DNA of 16,347 nucleotides from Pseudomonadota bacterium (GTDB lineage Bacteria; Pseudomonadota; Gammaproteobacteria; Burkholderiales; Burkholderiaceae_B), in the NCBI GenBank assembly GCA_023432075.1, contig JAEYVD010000246.1, positions 1 through 16,347 on the forward strand. Reading direction: 5' to 3'. This document shows, piece after piece, positions 7,161 through 15,427 of this stretch. Position 1 is the stretch's first letter. Each line of letters opens with the position of its first letter. Both the position numbers and the translations under genes were made by a program. The notes below the pieces were generated by a model. The model was not told where the DNA came from and searched no databases. It worked only from the letters and a program-made list of their open reading frames with translations.

Positions 7161-8282
7161 ATGCAGAAATTCTTTCATAACGTGATCGGCGGGCGCGAAG
7201 GACTGGCCGGGCTGGCCATTCTGGCGCTGCTGCTGTTCGTGGTGTTTCCGCTGGCGCTGGACGTCTTCCGGCTCAACCTGATCGGCAAGTACCTGTCTTA
7301 TGCCTTCGTCGCGCTGGGCCTGGTGCTGTGCTGGGGCTATGGCGGCATCCTGAGCCTGGGCCAGGGGGTGTTCTTCGGGCTGGGCGGCTATTGCATGGCG
7401 ATGTTTCTGAAGTTGGAAGCCTCGACACCGGAGGCCACCAAGATCCAGTCCACGCCCGGTATTCCGGATTTCATGGATTGGAACCAGCTGACGTCGCTGC
7501 CCTGGTTCTGGGTGCCCTTCAAGAGCTTCTGGTTCACCTTGATGGCAGTGCCGGTGCTGCCCTGCCTGCTGGCGTTGATTCTGGGCGCGGCCATGTTCAA
7601 GCGCCGCGTGGGCGACACCTATTTCGCCATCGTGACGCAGGCCGTCGCGCTGATTCTGTCGGTGCTCATCATCGGCCAGCAAGGCTGGACGGGCGGCGTC
7701 AATGGCATCACCGACCTGAAGACGTTGCTGGGCTGGGATATCCGCACGGACAGCGCCCGGCTGGTGCTGTACTTCATCAACGGCGCGCTGCTGTTCGCGT
7801 GCATCCTGTTCGGCCGATACCTGCTCTCGTCCAAACTGGGCAAGCTGCTGATGGCCATGCGTGACAAAGAAGAGCGTGTGCGCTTCTCGGGTTACGACGT
7901 CGCCAGCTTCAAGGTCTTTGTCTTCTGCGTGGCCGCCGTGTTCTCGGCGATCGGCGGGGCCATGTTCACCTTGCAGGTTGGCTTCATGTCGCCTTCCTTC
8001 GTGGGGATCGTGCCATCCATTGAAATGGTCATCTTTGCAGCCGTCGGCGGCCGGCTGTCCCTATTGGGCGCAGTCTACGGCACGCTGCTGGTCAACTTCG
8101 GCAAAAGCTATTTCTCCGAGAGTTTCCCGCAGCTCTGGCTGTTCCTGATGGGCGGGCTGTTCATTGCGGTCGTGATGGCGTTTCCCAACGGGCTGGCCGG
8201 TCTGTATCACCAATACACCCAGAAGCGCTTGGCGCGTAAAGCATCGCGCCGGCAGGCAGATGGCGCCGTGGAGGCCGCATGA
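7161..8282 (+). CDS. urtC: Urea/amide ABC transporter permease (UrtC/FmdF-like)
   Basis: Second inner-membrane permease, 373 residues, LivM-type, partner of the preceding protein. Conserved features are the N-terminal membrane segments, a CWGYGGILSLGQGVFFGLGGY stretch near residues 57-76, and GDTYFAIVTQAVALI with a GWTGGVNGITDL motif (residues about 151-185). The coupling region has MRDKEERVRFSGYD, and the C-terminal IEMVIFAAVGGRLSLLGAVYG segment follows. A G-rich ribosome site (AGGGGGC) precedes the ATG at 7161. Its stop overlaps the start of the next gene in an ATGA, so translation of permease and ATPase is probably coupled. Confidence 0.9.
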   Translation: MQKFFHNVIGGREGLAGLAILALLLFVVFPLALDVFRLNLIGKYLSYAFVALGLVLCWGYGGILSLGQGVFFGLGGYCMAMFLKLEASTPEATKIQSTPGIPDFMDWNQLTSLPWFWVPFKSFWFTLMAVPVLPCLLALILGAAMFKRRVGDTYFAIVTQAVALILSVLIIGQQGWTGGVNGITDLKTLLGWDIRTDSARLVLYFINGALLFACILFGRYLLSSKLGKLLMAMRDKEERVRFSGYDVASFKVFVFCVAAVFSAIGGAMFTLQVGFMSPSFVGIVPSIEMVIFAAVGGRLSLLGAVYGTLLVNFGKSYFSESFPQLWLFLMGGLFIAVVMAFPNGLAGLYHQYTQKRLARKASRRQADGAVEAA

Positions 8283-9022
8283 ACCCGTCAGAATTCGCGT
8301 TGTACATCGAAGGCCTGACCGTGTCGTTCAACGGCTTTGTCGCGGTCAACGACCTGAACCTGTACGTCGATCAAGGAGAGCTGCGTGTCGTCATTGGTCC
8401 CAATGGCGCCGGCAAGACCACGCTGCTGGATCTGATCTGCGGCCGCACCAAGGCGACCGCGGGCTCCATCCGCTTCAAGGACACCGAGCTGACCGGTCTG
8501 GCGGAGTACGAAATCGTGCGCGCCGGCGTGGGCCGCAAATTCCAGACGCCCTCCATCTATGAAACCCTGTCCGTCCGGGAAAACCTGGAAGTCTCGTTTC
8601 CGGCCGGGCGCAGCGTGCTGGGCGCGCTGACCTTCAGGCGAAGTGCGGCCGTGGTCGAGCGGGTGGAACAGGTGGCCGAAGAGATATTTCTTGCCGACCA
8701 GCTCGACCGATCGGCGGAGCTGCTGTCGCACGGCCAGAAGCAATGGCTGGAGATCGGCATGCTGCTGATGCAGGAGCCCGAGCTGATGATGCTGGACGAA
8801 CCCGTGGCCGGCATGAGCGTGTCCGAGCGCGAGCGCACGGCCGAACTGCTCAATCGAATCAGCCGCAATCGATCGCTCATCGTGATCGAGCATGACATGG
8901 AGTTCGTCAAGAACATCGCGCACAAGGTCACGGTGCTGCACCAGGGCCGAGTGCTGGCCGAGGGCAGCATGGACAAGGTGCAGTCCGATCCGCGCGTGGT
9001 TGAAGTCTATCTCGGCCACTGA
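8279..9022 (+). CDS. urtD: Urea/amide ABC transporter ATP-binding protein (UrtD-like)
   Basis: Cytoplasmic ATPase of 247 residues, LivG-type, one of two nucleotide-binding subunits energising uptake. Visible motifs: Walker A GPNGAGKTT (40-48), Q-loop Q89 in GRKFQTPSIYETLSV, signature LSHGQ (149-153), Walker B LMMLDEP (169-175) and H-loop H205 (IVIEHDMEFV). LSHGQ in place of LSGGQ and the phrase PVAGMS after Walker B are typical of UrtD-type subunits. The ATG lies in the ATGA overlap with the upstream permease gene, with GGAGG inside that gene's end as ribosome site. All catalytic motifs are intact. Confidence 0.92.
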   Translation: MNPSEFALYIEGLTVSFNGFVAVNDLNLYVDQGELRVVIGPNGAGKTTLLDLICGRTKATAGSIRFKDTELTGLAEYEIVRAGVGRKFQTPSIYETLSVRENLEVSFPAGRSVLGALTFRRSAAVVERVEQVAEEIFLADQLDRSAELLSHGQKQWLEIGMLLMQEPELMMLDEPVAGMSVSERERTAELLNRISRNRSLIVIEHDMEFVKNIAHKVTVLHQGRVLAEGSMDKVQSDPRVVEVYLGH

Positions 9023-9036
9023 GGCCAGGAGGCAAT

Positions 9037-9729
9037 ATGTTCAATATCGCTGGCCTGGTTTCGGGCTATGGCCAAAGCAAAGTCATCCACGGTGTCGACC
9101 TGGCCGTGGCCTCTGGTGAAATCGTCGCCGTGATGGGGCGAAACGGCATGGGCAAGACCACGCTATTCAAGACCATGATGGGGATGCTGCCCACCATGCA
9201 GGGCTCGATCTCGCTCGACGGCAAGGCGCTCGAACGCCTGGAAAGCCATCAGCGCGTGCGCAGCGGCGTGGCCTACGTGCCGCAAGGCCGCATGATCTTC
9301 CCGACGCTCACCGTCGAGGAAAACATCCGTACCGGCATGCGCGGGCGGGCACTGCGCAACACCATTCCTGAGGACATCTACGCGCTGTTTCCGGTGTTGC
9401 ACGAGATGCGCGGCCGGCGTGGCGGCGATCTTTCGGGCGGGCAGCAGCAGCAGCTTGCCATCGCGCGCGCCCTGGTCACCAACCCCCGCGTGTTGCTGCT
9501 GGACGAGCCCACCGAGGGCATACAGCCGTCCATCATCAAGGACATCGCCCGCAGCCTGCTGGAGATCCGCAAACTGCGCAGCCTGGCCATTGTGGTGTCC
9601 GAACAAGTCTTGAGTTTCACCATGCAGATCGCCGACCGGCTCATCGTGATCGACAAGGGCCGCTTCGTGCACGAAGACCCGCGCGGGCGCGTGGACGAAA
9701 AGACGATCAGCAAATACCTGTCTGTCTGA
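9037..9729 (+). CDS. urtE: Urea/amide ABC transporter ATP-binding protein (UrtE-like)
   Basis: Second ATPase subunit, 230 residues, LivF-type. Walker A GRNGMGKTT (34-42), Q-loop in AYVPQGRMIFPTLTVEENI (79-97), signature LSGGQ (132-136) and Walker B VLLLDEP (152-158), followed by TEGIQPSII. The usual H-loop histidine position reads VVSEQ; Glu-Gln at this place is common in the LivF/UrtE branch, so it does not signal inactivation. AGGAGG 5 nt before the ATG fixes the start. The gene is 14 bp from the previous ATPase gene and 29 bp from the formamidase gene, and so completes the transporter. Confidence 0.92.
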   Translation: MFNIAGLVSGYGQSKVIHGVDLAVASGEIVAVMGRNGMGKTTLFKTMMGMLPTMQGSISLDGKALERLESHQRVRSGVAYVPQGRMIFPTLTVEENIRTGMRGRALRNTIPEDIYALFPVLHEMRGRRGGDLSGGQQQQLAIARALVTNPRVLLLDEPTEGIQPSIIKDIARSLLEIRKLRSLAIVVSEQVLSFTMQIADRLIVIDKGRFVHEDPRGRVDEKTISKYLSV

Positions 9730-9758
9730 AGCCGTTGTCCATCCAAAAGGAGCATGAC

Positions 9759-10988
9759 ATGCCTGAAACCCTGATCAAGGTCGACCTGGCCCAATCCCCC
9801 TACGAAAACGAAGGCGTGCACAATCGCTGGCATCCCGATATCCCCATGGCGACGTGGGTCCGGCCGGGCGACGATTTCGTGCTCGAAACCTACGACTGGA
9901 CCGGCGGCGCGATCAAGAACGATGACGATGCCTCCGATGTGCGCGACGTGGACCTGTCCACGGTGCACTTTCTGTCTGGCCCGGTCGGCGTCGAAGGCGC
10001 CGAGCCCGGTGATTTGCTGGTGGTGGATTTGCTGGATATCGGCGCCAAGCAGGAAAGCCTGTGGGGCTTCAATGGCTTTTTCAGCAAGAACAATGGCGGC
10101 GGCTTTCTGACCGAGCACTTCCCGTCGGCGCAAAAGTCGATCTGGGATTTTGAAGGCATGTTCACGACGTCGCGCCATATCCCCGGCGTGCGTTTCGCTG
10201 GCCTCATCCATCCGGGCCTGATTGGCTGCCTGCCGGATCAGGCGCTGCTGGACAAGTGGAATGAGCGCGAACAGAAGCTGATCGATAGCGATCCCGAACG
10301 CGTGCCGCCGCTGGCCAATCCTCCTGCGCCCAAGACCGCGCACATGGGCAAGCTCAAGGGCGCCGAGCGGGATCGTGCCGCCGCCACCGGTGCGCGCACC
10401 GTGCCCCCGCGCGAGCACGGCGGCAATTGCGATATCAAGGACCTGTCGCGCGGATCCCGGGTGTTCTTTCCGGTCTACGTCAAAGGTGGCGGCCTGTCCG
10501 TCGGCGATCTGCACTTCTCGCAGGGCGATGGCGAGATCACCTTCTGCGGCGCCATCGAAATGGCGGGTTGGGTGCACATGCGTGTGTCGCTCATCAAGGG
10601 CGGCATGGCCAAGTACGGCATTCGCAACCCCATCTTCAAACCCAGCCCCATCACGCCCAACTACAAGGATTACCTGATCTTCGAAGGCATTTCGGTCGAC
10701 GAAGGCGGCAAACAGCACTATCTGGACGTGCACATCGCCTATCGCCAGGCCTGCCTGAACGCCATCGAATATCTGAAGAAATTTGGCTATTCGGGCGCGC
10801 AGGCGTATTCGATATTGGGCACGGCGCCGGTGCAGGGCCACATCAGTGGCGTGGTGGACATTCCCAATGCCTGCGCGACGTTGTGGCTGCCGACCGAGAT
10901 CTTCGATATCGACATCCAGCCCAATGCGCTGGGCGACGTGCCGCAGATCAAGCGTGGCATGGACATGCCCATCGCCGAAGACCTTTAA
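9759..10988 (+). CDS. fmdA: Formamidase (acetamidase/formamidase family)
   Basis: Cytoplasmic amidohydrolase of 409 residues. It hydrolyses formamide to formate and ammonia, with other short amides as slower substrates in characterised relatives; this supplies nitrogen. Length and sequence agree with FmdA of Methylophilus methylotrophus (about 407 residues). Recognised segments: GVHNRWHPDIP (19-29), GDLLVVDLLDIG (84-95), PGVRFAGLIHPGLIGCLP (142-159), PPREHGGNCDIKDL (216-229) and GGLSVGDLHFSQGDGE (244-259). The first two were seen throughout the family; the last two contain the conserved acidic, His and Cys positions. The ATG at 9759 is chosen because AGGAG lies 6 nt upstream; an in-frame TTG at 9735 would place that ribosome site inside the gene. 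Position directly after the ABC genes means uptake and hydrolysis are co-expressed. Confidence 0.95.
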   Translation: MPETLIKVDLAQSPYENEGVHNRWHPDIPMATWVRPGDDFVLETYDWTGGAIKNDDDASDVRDVDLSTVHFLSGPVGVEGAEPGDLLVVDLLDIGAKQESLWGFNGFFSKNNGGGFLTEHFPSAQKSIWDFEGMFTTSRHIPGVRFAGLIHPGLIGCLPDQALLDKWNEREQKLIDSDPERVPPLANPPAPKTAHMGKLKGAERDRAAATGARTVPPREHGGNCDIKDLSRGSRVFFPVYVKGGGLSVGDLHFSQGDGEITFCGAIEMAGWVHMRVSLIKGGMAKYGIRNPIFKPSPITPNYKDYLIFEGISVDEGGKQHYLDVHIAYRQACLNAIEYLKKFGYSGAQAYSILGTAPVQGHISGVVDIPNACATLWLPTEIFDIDIQPNALGDVPQIKRGMDMPIAEDL

Positions 10989-10997
10989 GGAGCCGGC

Positions 10998-11330
10998 ATG
11001 CCGCTCTATGACTATCGTTGCCAGGACTGCGGCGAGTTCTCAGTTCTGAGGCCGTTATCGCAATGGCGTGACCTTGCGTCCTGCCCCGATTGCGGCGTCT
11101 CCTGCGAGCGCTTCGTCAGCGGCGCACCCGCGGTCTCTGCGTTGTCCTCGGCAATGCACCGCGCCCGCGCCGTCAACGAACGCGCAGCCCATGAACCGCG
11201 CAGCACCCGGAGCGGCCACGGCATGGGGTGCGGTTGTTGCGCCGGCGCGAAAGCCGCGGGCAGGACGCGCCAGACCGCAGACGGGGGCAAGACCTTCGCT
11301 GGCGCCCGGCCTTGGATGATCAGCCACTAA
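10998..11330 (+). CDS. fmdB: FmdB-family zinc-ribbon protein
   Basis: Small protein of 110 residues, last gene of the operon, 9 bp after fmdA, with AAGGAG before the ATG. It begins with the FmdB signature MPLYDYRCQDCG. C8/C11 and C29/C32 form a CxxC...CPDCG zinc ribbon, with an extra C36. In M. methylotrophus FmdB was proposed as a regulator of the formamidase genes; its molecular role is not settled. The C-terminal half is low complexity, rich in Ala and Arg, and has a second cysteine cluster (C78, C80, C81 in HGMGCGCCAG) that could bind another metal ion. Family call is firm; function is uncertain. Confidence 0.88.
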   Translation: MPLYDYRCQDCGEFSVLRPLSQWRDLASCPDCGVSCERFVSGAPAVSALSSAMHRARAVNERAAHEPRSTRSGHGMGCGCCAGAKAAGRTRQTADGGKTFAGARPWMISH

Positions 11331-11389
11331 AGACGGATAGCGACGGCCGGCGGTTTGCCCTGCACCAACGCGTGGTTTGATTGTTAAAC

Positions 11390-11419
11390 AAAATGGGTTG
11401 CATTCGCAGCCCATTTTTC
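11390..11419 (+). terminator. Intrinsic terminator closing the amide/urea operon
   Basis: AAAATGGGTTGC (11390-11401), loop ATTC, then GCAGCCCATTTT (11406-11417) form a 12-bp stem with one G-T pair, running into TTTTT and a further T-rich stretch. It lies 59 bp after the fmdB stop. The flanking A and T tracts could let it act in both directions, but no minus-strand gene ends here. Confidence 0.85.
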
Positions 11420-11613
11420 ATTTTCGCTGAATCGCCAACGATTGGTTTTTCGCGTGTTTATAAAAAACAAAGGTGGTGTAGTGGTATTCACTGATATTCC
11501 CTGCGATTAATCAGGCGCTACTCTTTTCCGCGTACAGGCGTGGTCCGATATTAAGTGCGATTGTTGTGCAGTCTTGCGTAACTTGGCAGCCTTCGATATC
11601 GAGTGGTGATTCC
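11420..11613. other. AT-richer intergenic spacer upstream of the glycosyltransferase pair
   Basis: About 190 bp, visibly richer in A and T than the surrounding genes (for example TTTATAAAAAACAAA at 11457-11471). It presumably holds the promoter of the glycosyltransferase genes. The best pairing I found, TTTTCC (11524-11529), 17 bp, GATATT (11547-11552), matches consensus poorly, so I do not call a promoter. No ORF, RNA gene or convincing repeat was seen. Confidence 0.4.
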
Positions 11614-12648
11614 ATGATTCCCTTGCCACCCAACCCGGCTGAAGCGGCCGCGAGAGCGAAATGCGCAACACGGATCTCGATCGTTATCCCCTTCTTGAAT
11701 GAACAGGATGCCCTCCCTATATGTCATGCGAGGCTGAAAGAGATTCTTGACAGGCTGGCTCTGTCCTACGAACTGGTGTTCGTGGATGACGGAAGCACTG
11801 ACAACAGCGTGGTTTACCTGGCTACGCTGATACGGCGGGATCCCAGTGTCCGGTTGGTGCGCCTGAGCAGAAACTTCGGTAAAGAGGCGGCGATGAGCGC
11901 AGGGCTGGCGCACGCGCGCGGCGAGGCCGTGATCATGCTGGACGCCGACTTGCAGGATCCGCCGGAGCTCATTCCGGAAATGGTCAAGGCGTGGCAGGAA
12001 GGCTTTGACGTCGTCTCCATGCGAAGACGAAAGCGCGAGGGCGAAGGGGCGGCAAAGCGGCTGTCCGCCTATGTGTTCTATCGCGTGCTGAGCCGGATGA
12101 GCCGATCTCGGATACCCGCGGATACCGGCGATTTCAGGCTGATGAGCCGCAGAACGGTAGAGGCATTGCTTCAGCTTCCCGAGCGCTGCCGATATATGAA
12201 GGGTCTATATTCGTGGATCGGGTTTCCGACCAAAGTAATCGAATATGACCGCGCGCCCCGGGTCGCGGGCCGGACAAAATGGAATTACCTGGCGCTGTTC
12301 GGGCTTGCCCTTGAGGGGATTACCTCTTTCTCGACCGCGCCGTTGCGCTGGGCAACCGGCATCGGGGCGGTGGTCGCGTTGGCGGGCGCCTCGTTCGGCT
12401 TCTGGATCATATTCAAAACAATTGTTTTTGGTCACGACGTACCGGGTTATCCGTCACTGACGGCCATGATTACGCTTCTTAGCGGTATTCAGCTGTTAAC
12501 GATCGGCCTCTTGGGCGAATACGTGGGGAAGGGCTACCTGGAAACAAAGCAGCGGCCGATCTTCGTCGTGTGCGAGGTGCTCGAGGCCACCCCCGACACG
12601 GCTTCGCGCCATGCAGCAATGACAGAAGCCGATGCGGCGCAAGGCTGA
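11614..12648 (+). CDS. Polyprenyl-phosphate glycosyltransferase (GT2; GtrB/ArnC/LgmA-like)
   Basis: Membrane-anchored family 2 glycosyltransferase, 344 residues from the ATG at 11614. It would transfer a sugar from a nucleotide sugar to undecaprenyl phosphate on the cytoplasmic face of the inner membrane. Evidence: ISIVIPFLNE (21-30), VFVDDGSTD (55-63), VRLSRNFGKEAAMSAGLAHARG (82-103), metal-binding D110-A-D112 (MLDADLQDPPELIP), RVAGRTKWN (216-224), and two C-terminal membrane segments near 247-270 and 283-303. A GTG at 11566 would add 16 atypical residues; the ATG with GGTGA just upstream, directly before the conserved region, is preferred. The 3' end overlaps the next gene by 17 bp. In Bordetella, LgmA/LgmB form such a pair for glucosamine addition to lipid A, but the deacetylase partners are not here. 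Sugar unknown. Confidence 0.85.
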   Translation: MIPLPPNPAEAAARAKCATRISIVIPFLNEQDALPICHARLKEILDRLALSYELVFVDDGSTDNSVVYLATLIRRDPSVRLVRLSRNFGKEAAMSAGLAHARGEAVIMLDADLQDPPELIPEMVKAWQEGFDVVSMRRRKREGEGAAKRLSAYVFYRVLSRMSRSRIPADTGDFRLMSRRTVEALLQLPERCRYMKGLYSWIGFPTKVIEYDRAPRVAGRTKWNYLALFGLALEGITSFSTAPLRWATGIGAVVALAGASFGFWIIFKTIVFGHDVPGYPSLTAMITLLSGIQLLTIGLLGEYVGKGYLETKQRPIFVVCEVLEATPDTASRHAAMTEADAAQG

Positions 12649-14077
12649 TTGGTTTTTCTGGGGACTGGCCGGCATCGCCATCGCGCGTCTTTTTTCCATG
12701 GCGGCGTTACCGCTGATTGATACGTCGGAGCCGAGATACGCTGAAATCGCCCGGCTGATGGTCGAGACCGGCGACTGGACAACGCCCTGGTTCGAGCCGG
12801 GTGTGCCGTTCTGGGGAAAGCCGCCGCTCTCGTTCTGGAGCCAGGCGTTGGGGATAAAGATCCTGGGGACGTCGGAGTTCGCGGTCCGGCTTCCCTCGTT
12901 CCTTGCAATGGCGGCGCTTGCCGCATTGCTGTACCGCGGCGCCACCGTCCTTGCCGGTCGAGACCCTGCGCGATGGGCCACGCTGATACTGGCGTCCATG
13001 CTTCTGCCGCTTACTGCGGCTGGGGCGGTGCTGACCGATCCGTTCTTTGCGCTGGGGGTCACCTGTTCGCTGCTGGCGTTCATGGTCGCGCCCATCGTTC
13101 CCACGCCGTTCTGGCGCTATGGTTTCTTCGTGGGCCTGGCGATCGGACTGCTGTCGAAGGGGCCGCTTGCGTTCGTCCTCGTCGGACTGGTGGTCGTGCC
13201 ATGGCTTGCGATGCATCACGAACGCAGGGCGCATCTGCGCGCGTTTCCCTGGTTCAAGGGCACGTTGGTGATGATCGCGCTGAGTGCTCCTTGGTACATC
13301 GCCGCCGAGTTGAAGACCCCCGGGTTCCTCCAATATTTTTTGGTCGGCGAGCACTTTCTGCGATTCGTGGACGCGGGCTGGCAGGGAGATCTGTATGGCA
13401 CCGCGCACGAGCGGCCGTGGGGAAGGATTTGGTTGGAGTGGCTGCTTGCGTCCTTCCCGTGGGGAGTGGGCGCAATTGTGCTGGCGGGTTGGATTGGCGC
13501 CAACGCGTCCCGCCGGGCAAGGGCGGTTCAGGCCGGCAGGTCGCCCGTCGTCGGGTTCCTGGCCCTGTGGGCTGTTGCCGCGCCTGTGTTTTTCACCTTC
13601 TCCGGAAATGTACTTTGGACGTACGTGTTGCCAAGCTTGCCTGCGTTTGCCTTGCTGTTGTCGATATGCGCCAACCTGTTCTTTCCCGCCGGCAACGCGC
13701 CGCGTTTGCGCAAGATGCTGATCGCGACGGGCGCATTGGTGCCGATAGCGGCAGTCACCCTTGGGCTGATAGCGATTGCGGCTCCCGCCAAGCTTGAGAC
13801 GGAGAAGCAATTGGTGGCGGTGGCCCGGTCACAGATGCACGAAGGTCAGACCCTTTATTTTGTGCACGCCCGGCCTTTCTCCGCACGTTTTTATTCAGAG
13901 GGCAAGGCGGCGCTCATCGGTCTGGGCGAGCTGGAAAAGCTGGTTCTGGAAAAGCGCGAATCCGCTTTCGTCGCAATTCCCAAAAGAAAGGCGTCTTCCG
14001 TGGAGGAAAGCGTCAAGGCGCGGTTGGCGCCGATCTATGAGAGCCGGCGCTATACGCTGTACAGAATAATAGGCTGA
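12632..14077 (+). CDS. ArnT-like GT39 membrane glycosyltransferase
   Basis: Polytopic inner-membrane transferase of 481 residues, PMT/ArnT superfamily. Members take a sugar from a polyprenyl phosphate carrier on the periplasmic side and attach it to lipid A, protein or glycan. The N-terminal periplasmic loop has the catalytic-type motif DTSEPRYAEIARLM (D30, E33, R35, Y36), followed by GVPFWGKPPLSFW (57-69); about ten to twelve hydrophobic segments follow (LLSKGPLAFVLVGLVVVPW is one) and then a soluble tail of about 80 residues. It is shorter than ArnT of enterobacteria (about 550 residues), mainly at the C-terminus. The start ATG lies within the end of the GT2 gene, so the two are surely one unit: one loads the lipid carrier, the other uses it. 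Acceptor and sugar cannot be told from sequence. Confidence 0.83.
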   Translation: MRRKADWFFWGLAGIAIARLFSMAALPLIDTSEPRYAEIARLMVETGDWTTPWFEPGVPFWGKPPLSFWSQALGIKILGTSEFAVRLPSFLAMAALAALLYRGATVLAGRDPARWATLILASMLLPLTAAGAVLTDPFFALGVTCSLLAFMVAPIVPTPFWRYGFFVGLAIGLLSKGPLAFVLVGLVVVPWLAMHHERRAHLRAFPWFKGTLVMIALSAPWYIAAELKTPGFLQYFLVGEHFLRFVDAGWQGDLYGTAHERPWGRIWLEWLLASFPWGVGAIVLAGWIGANASRRARAVQAGRSPVVGFLALWAVAAPVFFTFSGNVLWTYVLPSLPAFALLLSICANLFFPAGNAPRLRKMLIATGALVPIAAVTLGLIAIAAPAKLETEKQLVAVARSQMHEGQTLYFVHARPFSARFYSEGKAALIGLGELEKLVLEKRESAFVAIPKRKASSVEESVKARLAPIYESRRYTLYRIIG

Positions 14078-14100
14078 TTGAGCCCCGCGATCCCGACGCC

Positions 14101-14135
14101 AGGACGGCTCCAGGAACGCGGATTCGCCCCGTCCT
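14101..14135. other. Inverted repeat between convergent genes
   Basis: AGGACGG (14101-14107) and CCGTCCT (14129-14135) form a 7-bp stem with a 21-nt GC-rich loop, between the ends of the GT39 gene and the TRAP large-permease gene. It has no T tract on either strand, so at best it is a weak transcription barrier. The last base overlaps the dctM-like stop codon. Confidence 0.25.
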
Positions 14136-15424
14136 CACAGTGTCGACATCTGTCCCGGCAACCACAGCGCCAGTTGCGGCGCGGCCAGCAGCAGCACGAT
14201 CATCAGCAGCAGCATGGCAAGGAAGGGCAGCACGCCCACCACCACGTCCATGAACTTGCCCTGGCCGCGCACGCTGTGCACCACGAACAGATTCATGCCG
14301 AAGGGGGGCGTGAGCTGGCCCATTTCGCACAGCACGATCAGCATCACGCCGAACCACACCGGGTCGTAGCCCAGCGCCATGACGATGGGCACGGTGAGCG
14401 GCGCGGTGGTGACCAGCATGGCGAGCGTGTCCATGAAGCAGCCGAGCAGGAGGTAGAAAAGGATGATGGCCAGCATCATGCCCAGCGGCGGCAGGTCCAG
14501 GCCGGTCACGGCGTTCACCAGCAGGGTGGTCAGGCCAATCGAGGACAGCACGAAGTTCAGGAAGAACGCGGCCAGCGTGATCAGGATGATCATGCCGGTG
14601 GTGCGCAGCGTGGCTTCGAACGCGCGGCCCAGCATTTCCCACGTCAGCACACGCTTGTAGGCGCACAGCAAGGTGGCGGCCACCACGCCGAGCGCGGCCG
14701 ATTCGCTGGCGGTGGCGATGCCGCCGTAGATCACGCCGATGACGAGCGCGAAGATGGCAAGCGGCGGGACCAGGTGCGGCAGCGCCGCGATGCGTTCGGC
14801 CCAGCTTACCGTCGGGCGCTTGCCGGCCAGGCTTGGCCGCCACAGGCACAGGCCGACGATCAGCGCGATGAAAAGCGTGGTGAGCAGAATGCTGGGCAAG
14901 GTGGCGGCCAGGTAGAGCTTGGGCACCGAGACGTTGGCGATCAGCGCGTACACGATCATGTTGATCGACGGCGGGATCAGGATGCCAAGCGTGCCGCCGG
15001 CCGCGATCGAGCCCAGGAACAGCGGCGCGTTGTAGCCGGACTTGCGTTGCTCGGGCAGGGCCAGCGTGGCGATGGTGGCGGCGGTGGCCACGCTTGAGCC
15101 GCTGGTGGCCGAGAACATGGCGGAGGCGCCGATGTTGGCGTTCATCAGTCCGCCCGGCAGCCACGAGACCCACTTGGACACGGCGCCGTACATACGGCCG
15201 GCCACGCCCGAATGCACCAGCAGCTCGCCCATCAGGACGTAGAGCGGAATCGCGACCAGCAGGAATTCGGCGCTGGTGCCCCAGGCCAGTTCACCGATGG
15301 CGTTGGTGAGTTTCAGCGGCGAATAGGCGCCTGCCAGGCTCATGCCCAACAGGCCCACCGTGGCGGCGGCGGTCACGCTCAGCGCCAAGAGGCCGAGCAG
15401 CATGGAAATCGTCATTATCAACAT
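14135..15424 (-). CDS. dctM: TRAP transporter large permease (DctM family)
   Basis: Inner-membrane sodium-driven symporter subunit of 429 residues, the normal size for DctM. It carries out transport of the carboxylate (or similar acid) delivered by the periplasmic binding protein. Seen: about twelve hydrophobic stretches; FLLVAIPLYVLMGELLVHSGVA near residue 54; GGLMNANIGASAMFSATSGSSVATAATI (about 91-118); GYNAPLFLGSIAAGGTLGILIPPS, the family signature; ATASESAALGVV; and a late LTPPFGMNLFVV motif. AGGAG 6 nt before the ATG at 15424 partly overlaps the stop of the small-permease gene, from which it is separated by 3 bp. Substrate unknown. Confidence 0.93.
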   Translation of the reverse strand: MLIMTISMLLGLLALSVTAAATVGLLGMSLAGAYSPLKLTNAIGELAWGTSAEFLLVAIPLYVLMGELLVHSGVAGRMYGAVSKWVSWLPGGLMNANIGASAMFSATSGSSVATAATIATLALPEQRKSGYNAPLFLGSIAAGGTLGILIPPSINMIVYALIANVSVPKLYLAATLPSILLTTLFIALIVGLCLWRPSLAGKRPTVSWAERIAALPHLVPPLAIFALVIGVIYGGIATASESAALGVVAATLLCAYKRVLTWEMLGRAFEATLRTTGMIILITLAAFFLNFVLSSIGLTTLLVNAVTGLDLPPLGMMLAIILFYLLLGCFMDTLAMLVTTAPLTVPIVMALGYDPVWFGVMLIVLCEMGQLTPPFGMNLFVVHSVRGQGKFMDVVVGVLPFLAMLLLMIVLLLAAPQLALWLPGQMSTL

Positions 15425-15427
15425 GGC

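Noticed and set aside
9735..9758. Upstream in-frame TTG start for formamidase
   Set aside because: The AGGAG ribosome site lies between this TTG and the ATG at 9759; family proteins begin with the MPETLIKVDL-type sequence.
9378..10841. 487-codon open frame on the minus strand across the UrtE and formamidase genes
   Set aside because: Antisense shadow. The plus strand here shows intact ABC and formamidase motifs; the minus translation matches no family.
11384..11420. Possible riboswitch or small RNA at the operon end
   Set aside because: The structure is fully explained as a simple 12-bp terminator hairpin with a T tract.
14078..15097. 339-codon plus-strand frame opposite the TRAP large permease
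   Set aside because: His/Gln/Arg-rich shadow; the minus strand carries a complete DctM.
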